From assembly GCA_009711615.1 (NCBI GenBank), contig VENI01000006.1, positions 124,001 to 188,000 on the forward strand: a DNA stretch of 64,000 nt, written 5' to 3'. Source of the stretch: Bacillota bacterium. GTDB taxonomy: Bacteria; Bacillota; Desulfotomaculia; Desulfotomaculales; Desulfohalotomaculaceae. Below are positions 62,685-64,000 of this stretch, in pieces. A model generated the notes under the pieces. It had not been told where the DNA came from. It saw only the letters and a program-made list of their open reading frames with translations, and did not search any database. Position 1 is the first letter of the stretch; the number at the start of each line of letters is the position of its first letter. The position numbers and the translations under genes are program-made.

Positions 62685-63929
62685 ATGACAGAAAAAAAGA
62701 AAATGGGTTTGCCCGCTAAGATGGGCATTGGTATGATAGCTGGTATTCTAGCCGGTGTAGTTGTTCAATCAGCTGGTTGGAGTGTAGATTTTATTAAACC
62801 CTTTGGTGATTTATTTATTCGGTTAATTAGGATGATCGTTATACCGTTGGTATTTGCATCCCTGGTTGCTGGTGCTGCCAGTATGGGCAATGCCCGCAAA
62901 CTAGGTAGTGTAGCAACGAAAACTATCGGTTGGTACTTAGCAACTACTGGTGTTGCTGTTGGTTTAGGTTTGTTATTTGCTAATGTATTTAATCCAGGAG
63001 TCGGCTTAAATATGGCTACCGAAGGGTTAAAAGCAAAGGAAATTGCCCCGCCAAGTGTTGTGGATACATTGTTAAACATTGTACCTATGAACCCATTACA
63101 AGCATTTGCTGAAGGTAATCTCTTACAAATTATTTTCTTTGCAATATTCTTTGGTTTTGCGTTAAATGCAATTGGTGAAAAGGGTAGACCTCTCTTAAAC
63201 CTGTTTGAAATAATAACAGAAACAATGATTAAATTAACTAATACAGTTATGGGTTATGCCCCTTATGGTGTGGCTGCATTAATCGCTTACACTGTAGCGC
63301 AAAATGGTCTTAGCGTACTGTTACCATTAATTAAGTTAATTGTTGCCATGTATGCAATTTGCATTCTGCATATCGTTGTTGTTTACCTTGCTTCTGTTAA
63401 GTTCATTGCAAAAATTAGCATTAAAGATTTTATTAAAGGAATTGCTGAACCATTAATGGTGGCATTTACAACCTGTTCTAGTGCTTCTGCTTTAGCGATA
63501 AACTTAAAGCAGGTACGTAAGCTAGGTGCTTCTAAGAGTGTATCCAGCTTTACCGTTCCGTTAGGTAACACAATTAATATGGACGGTGCTGCAATTTATC
63601 TTGGTTTGGCTGCAGTATTCGTATCCCAAGTTTACGGCATGGAATTAACTGGAACTGAACAGTTAACTATTCTCTTAATGGCAGTGCTGGCTTCTATCGG
63701 TTCTGTTGGTGTACCTTCAATGGCACTGGTTGTTATGACAATGGTATTCACTTCTGTTGGATTACCCCTAGAAGCTATTGCATTGGTTGCAGGTGTTGAC
63801 AGGGTGCTTGATATGGCTCGTACTAGCTTGAACGTTTTTGGTGACGCAACTGCTGCAGTTGTAGTTTCAAAAATGGAAGGTGAACTGGGAGAAGTTAATC
63901 TAAGTGATGACGAAGCTGTATCAGCTTAG
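62685..63929 (+). CDS. Dicarboxylate/amino-acid:cation symporter
   Basis: 414 residues from ATG 62685 (TTGGAGGAAG upstream, against an in-frame ATG at 62640 with none). DctA/GltP (SDF) family: IGMIAGILAGVVVQ at the N-terminus, the helical-hairpin motif TCSSASALAINLKQVRKLG (S-S-A-S-A), TVPLGNTINMDGAAIYLG (N-M-D-G-T-like), ASIGSVGVPSMALVVM (second hairpin), and DRVLDMARTSLNVFGDATAAVVVSK near the end. It takes up dicarboxylates such as aspartate, glutamate, malate or succinate with Na+ or H+. In this cluster it may import the substrate whose metabolism involves thrC-like and ridA products. Confidence 0.93.
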   Translation: MTEKKKMGLPAKMGIGMIAGILAGVVVQSAGWSVDFIKPFGDLFIRLIRMIVIPLVFASLVAGAASMGNARKLGSVATKTIGWYLATTGVAVGLGLLFANVFNPGVGLNMATEGLKAKEIAPPSVVDTLLNIVPMNPLQAFAEGNLLQIIFFAIFFGFALNAIGEKGRPLLNLFEIITETMIKLTNTVMGYAPYGVAALIAYTVAQNGLSVLLPLIKLIVAMYAICILHIVVVYLASVKFIAKISIKDFIKGIAEPLMVAFTTCSSASALAINLKQVRKLGASKSVSSFTVPLGNTINMDGAAIYLGLAAVFVSQVYGMELTGTEQLTILLMAVLASIGSVGVPSMALVVMTMVFTSVGLPLEAIALVAGVDRVLDMARTSLNVFGDATAAVVVSKMEGELGEVNLSDDEAVSA

Positions 63930-63954
63930 GAAAAAATAAATATAAGCTTAAAGA

Positions 63955-63984
63955 TTGGGGTTTCTAAGAAATTAGAAACCCCAT
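63955..63984 (+). terminator. Intrinsic terminator of the symporter unit
   Basis: GGGGTTTCTAA (63957-63967) pairs with TTAGAAACCCC (63972-63982), loop GAAA, AT-rich tail. Confidence 0.75.
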
Positions 63985-64000
63985 TATTAATAATTTAGAG

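Overview
The window looks like a chromosomal segment of a low-GC, probably spore-forming Clostridia member (Firmicutes). This rests on strong GGAGG-type ribosome binding sites, frequent GTG/TTG starts, an S-layer (SLH) protein, Spo0A-box-like TGTCGAA sites and AT-rich codon use. I cannot name the genus from sequence alone.

Layout. (1) 1-6.2 kb is a decayed prophage or island: head-tail connector and head-closure genes, a truncated tail gene, a small Xre repressor, a restriction-modification locus with the nuclease fused to the methylase (BcgI-like, broken by a frameshift) plus its specificity subunit, and the C-terminal remnant of a large serine recombinase. (2) 6.3-14 kb holds a secreted metallo-beta-lactamase (MBL) fold protein, small unknown genes, a relic in which a helix-turn-helix gene is fused to part of mcrC, a 620-residue solenoid/zinc-ribbon protein and an M50 membrane protease. 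(3) 14.1-22.6 kb is a Tn7-like transposon core: a tniQ/tnsD-like gene, a broken ORF, tnsA-tnsB-tnsC, a second tniQ/tnsD-like gene, then four direct repeats that look like TnsB sites at the right end. (4) 22.6-24.3 kb has no intact gene but contains a convincing hammerhead ribozyme on the minus strand and a helicase relic. (5) 24.3-41.2 kb is a defence island: an AlbA_2/Schlafen-like protein, an hsdM relic, a McrB-DUF2357 (McrC-like) pair, an SLH protein, an AddB/AddA-like helicase-nuclease pair, a frameshifted YaaA/DUF6884-like gene, a GIY-YIG-like protein and a PD-(D/E)XK nuclease. (6) 41.4-64 kb is mostly core genome: ECF sigma and membrane anti-sigma, DEAD-box helicase, rsgA, GNAT, SMR exporter, two divergent DUF21/CBS transporters, recQ, lipA, paralogous small secreted proteins, an ABC-2 exporter, a diguanylate cyclase, a zinc dehydrogenase and a YheO-like regulator - ridA - thrC - dicarboxylate symporter cluster.

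How the parts relate. The left two thirds is a stack of mobile and anti-mobile systems with much decay (at least six broken genes), while the right third is collinear and intact with strong terminators between units. The most notable items are the hammerhead ribozyme (23569-23619, minus), the Tn7-like element with two TniQ proteins and a clear right end but no left end that I can find, and the AddAB-like/DUF6884/GIY-YIG/PD-(D/E)XK cassette, which may be a single defence system. Two frameshifts (about 2140 and 38779) lie in the same AGGGTC context and may be sequencing artefacts.
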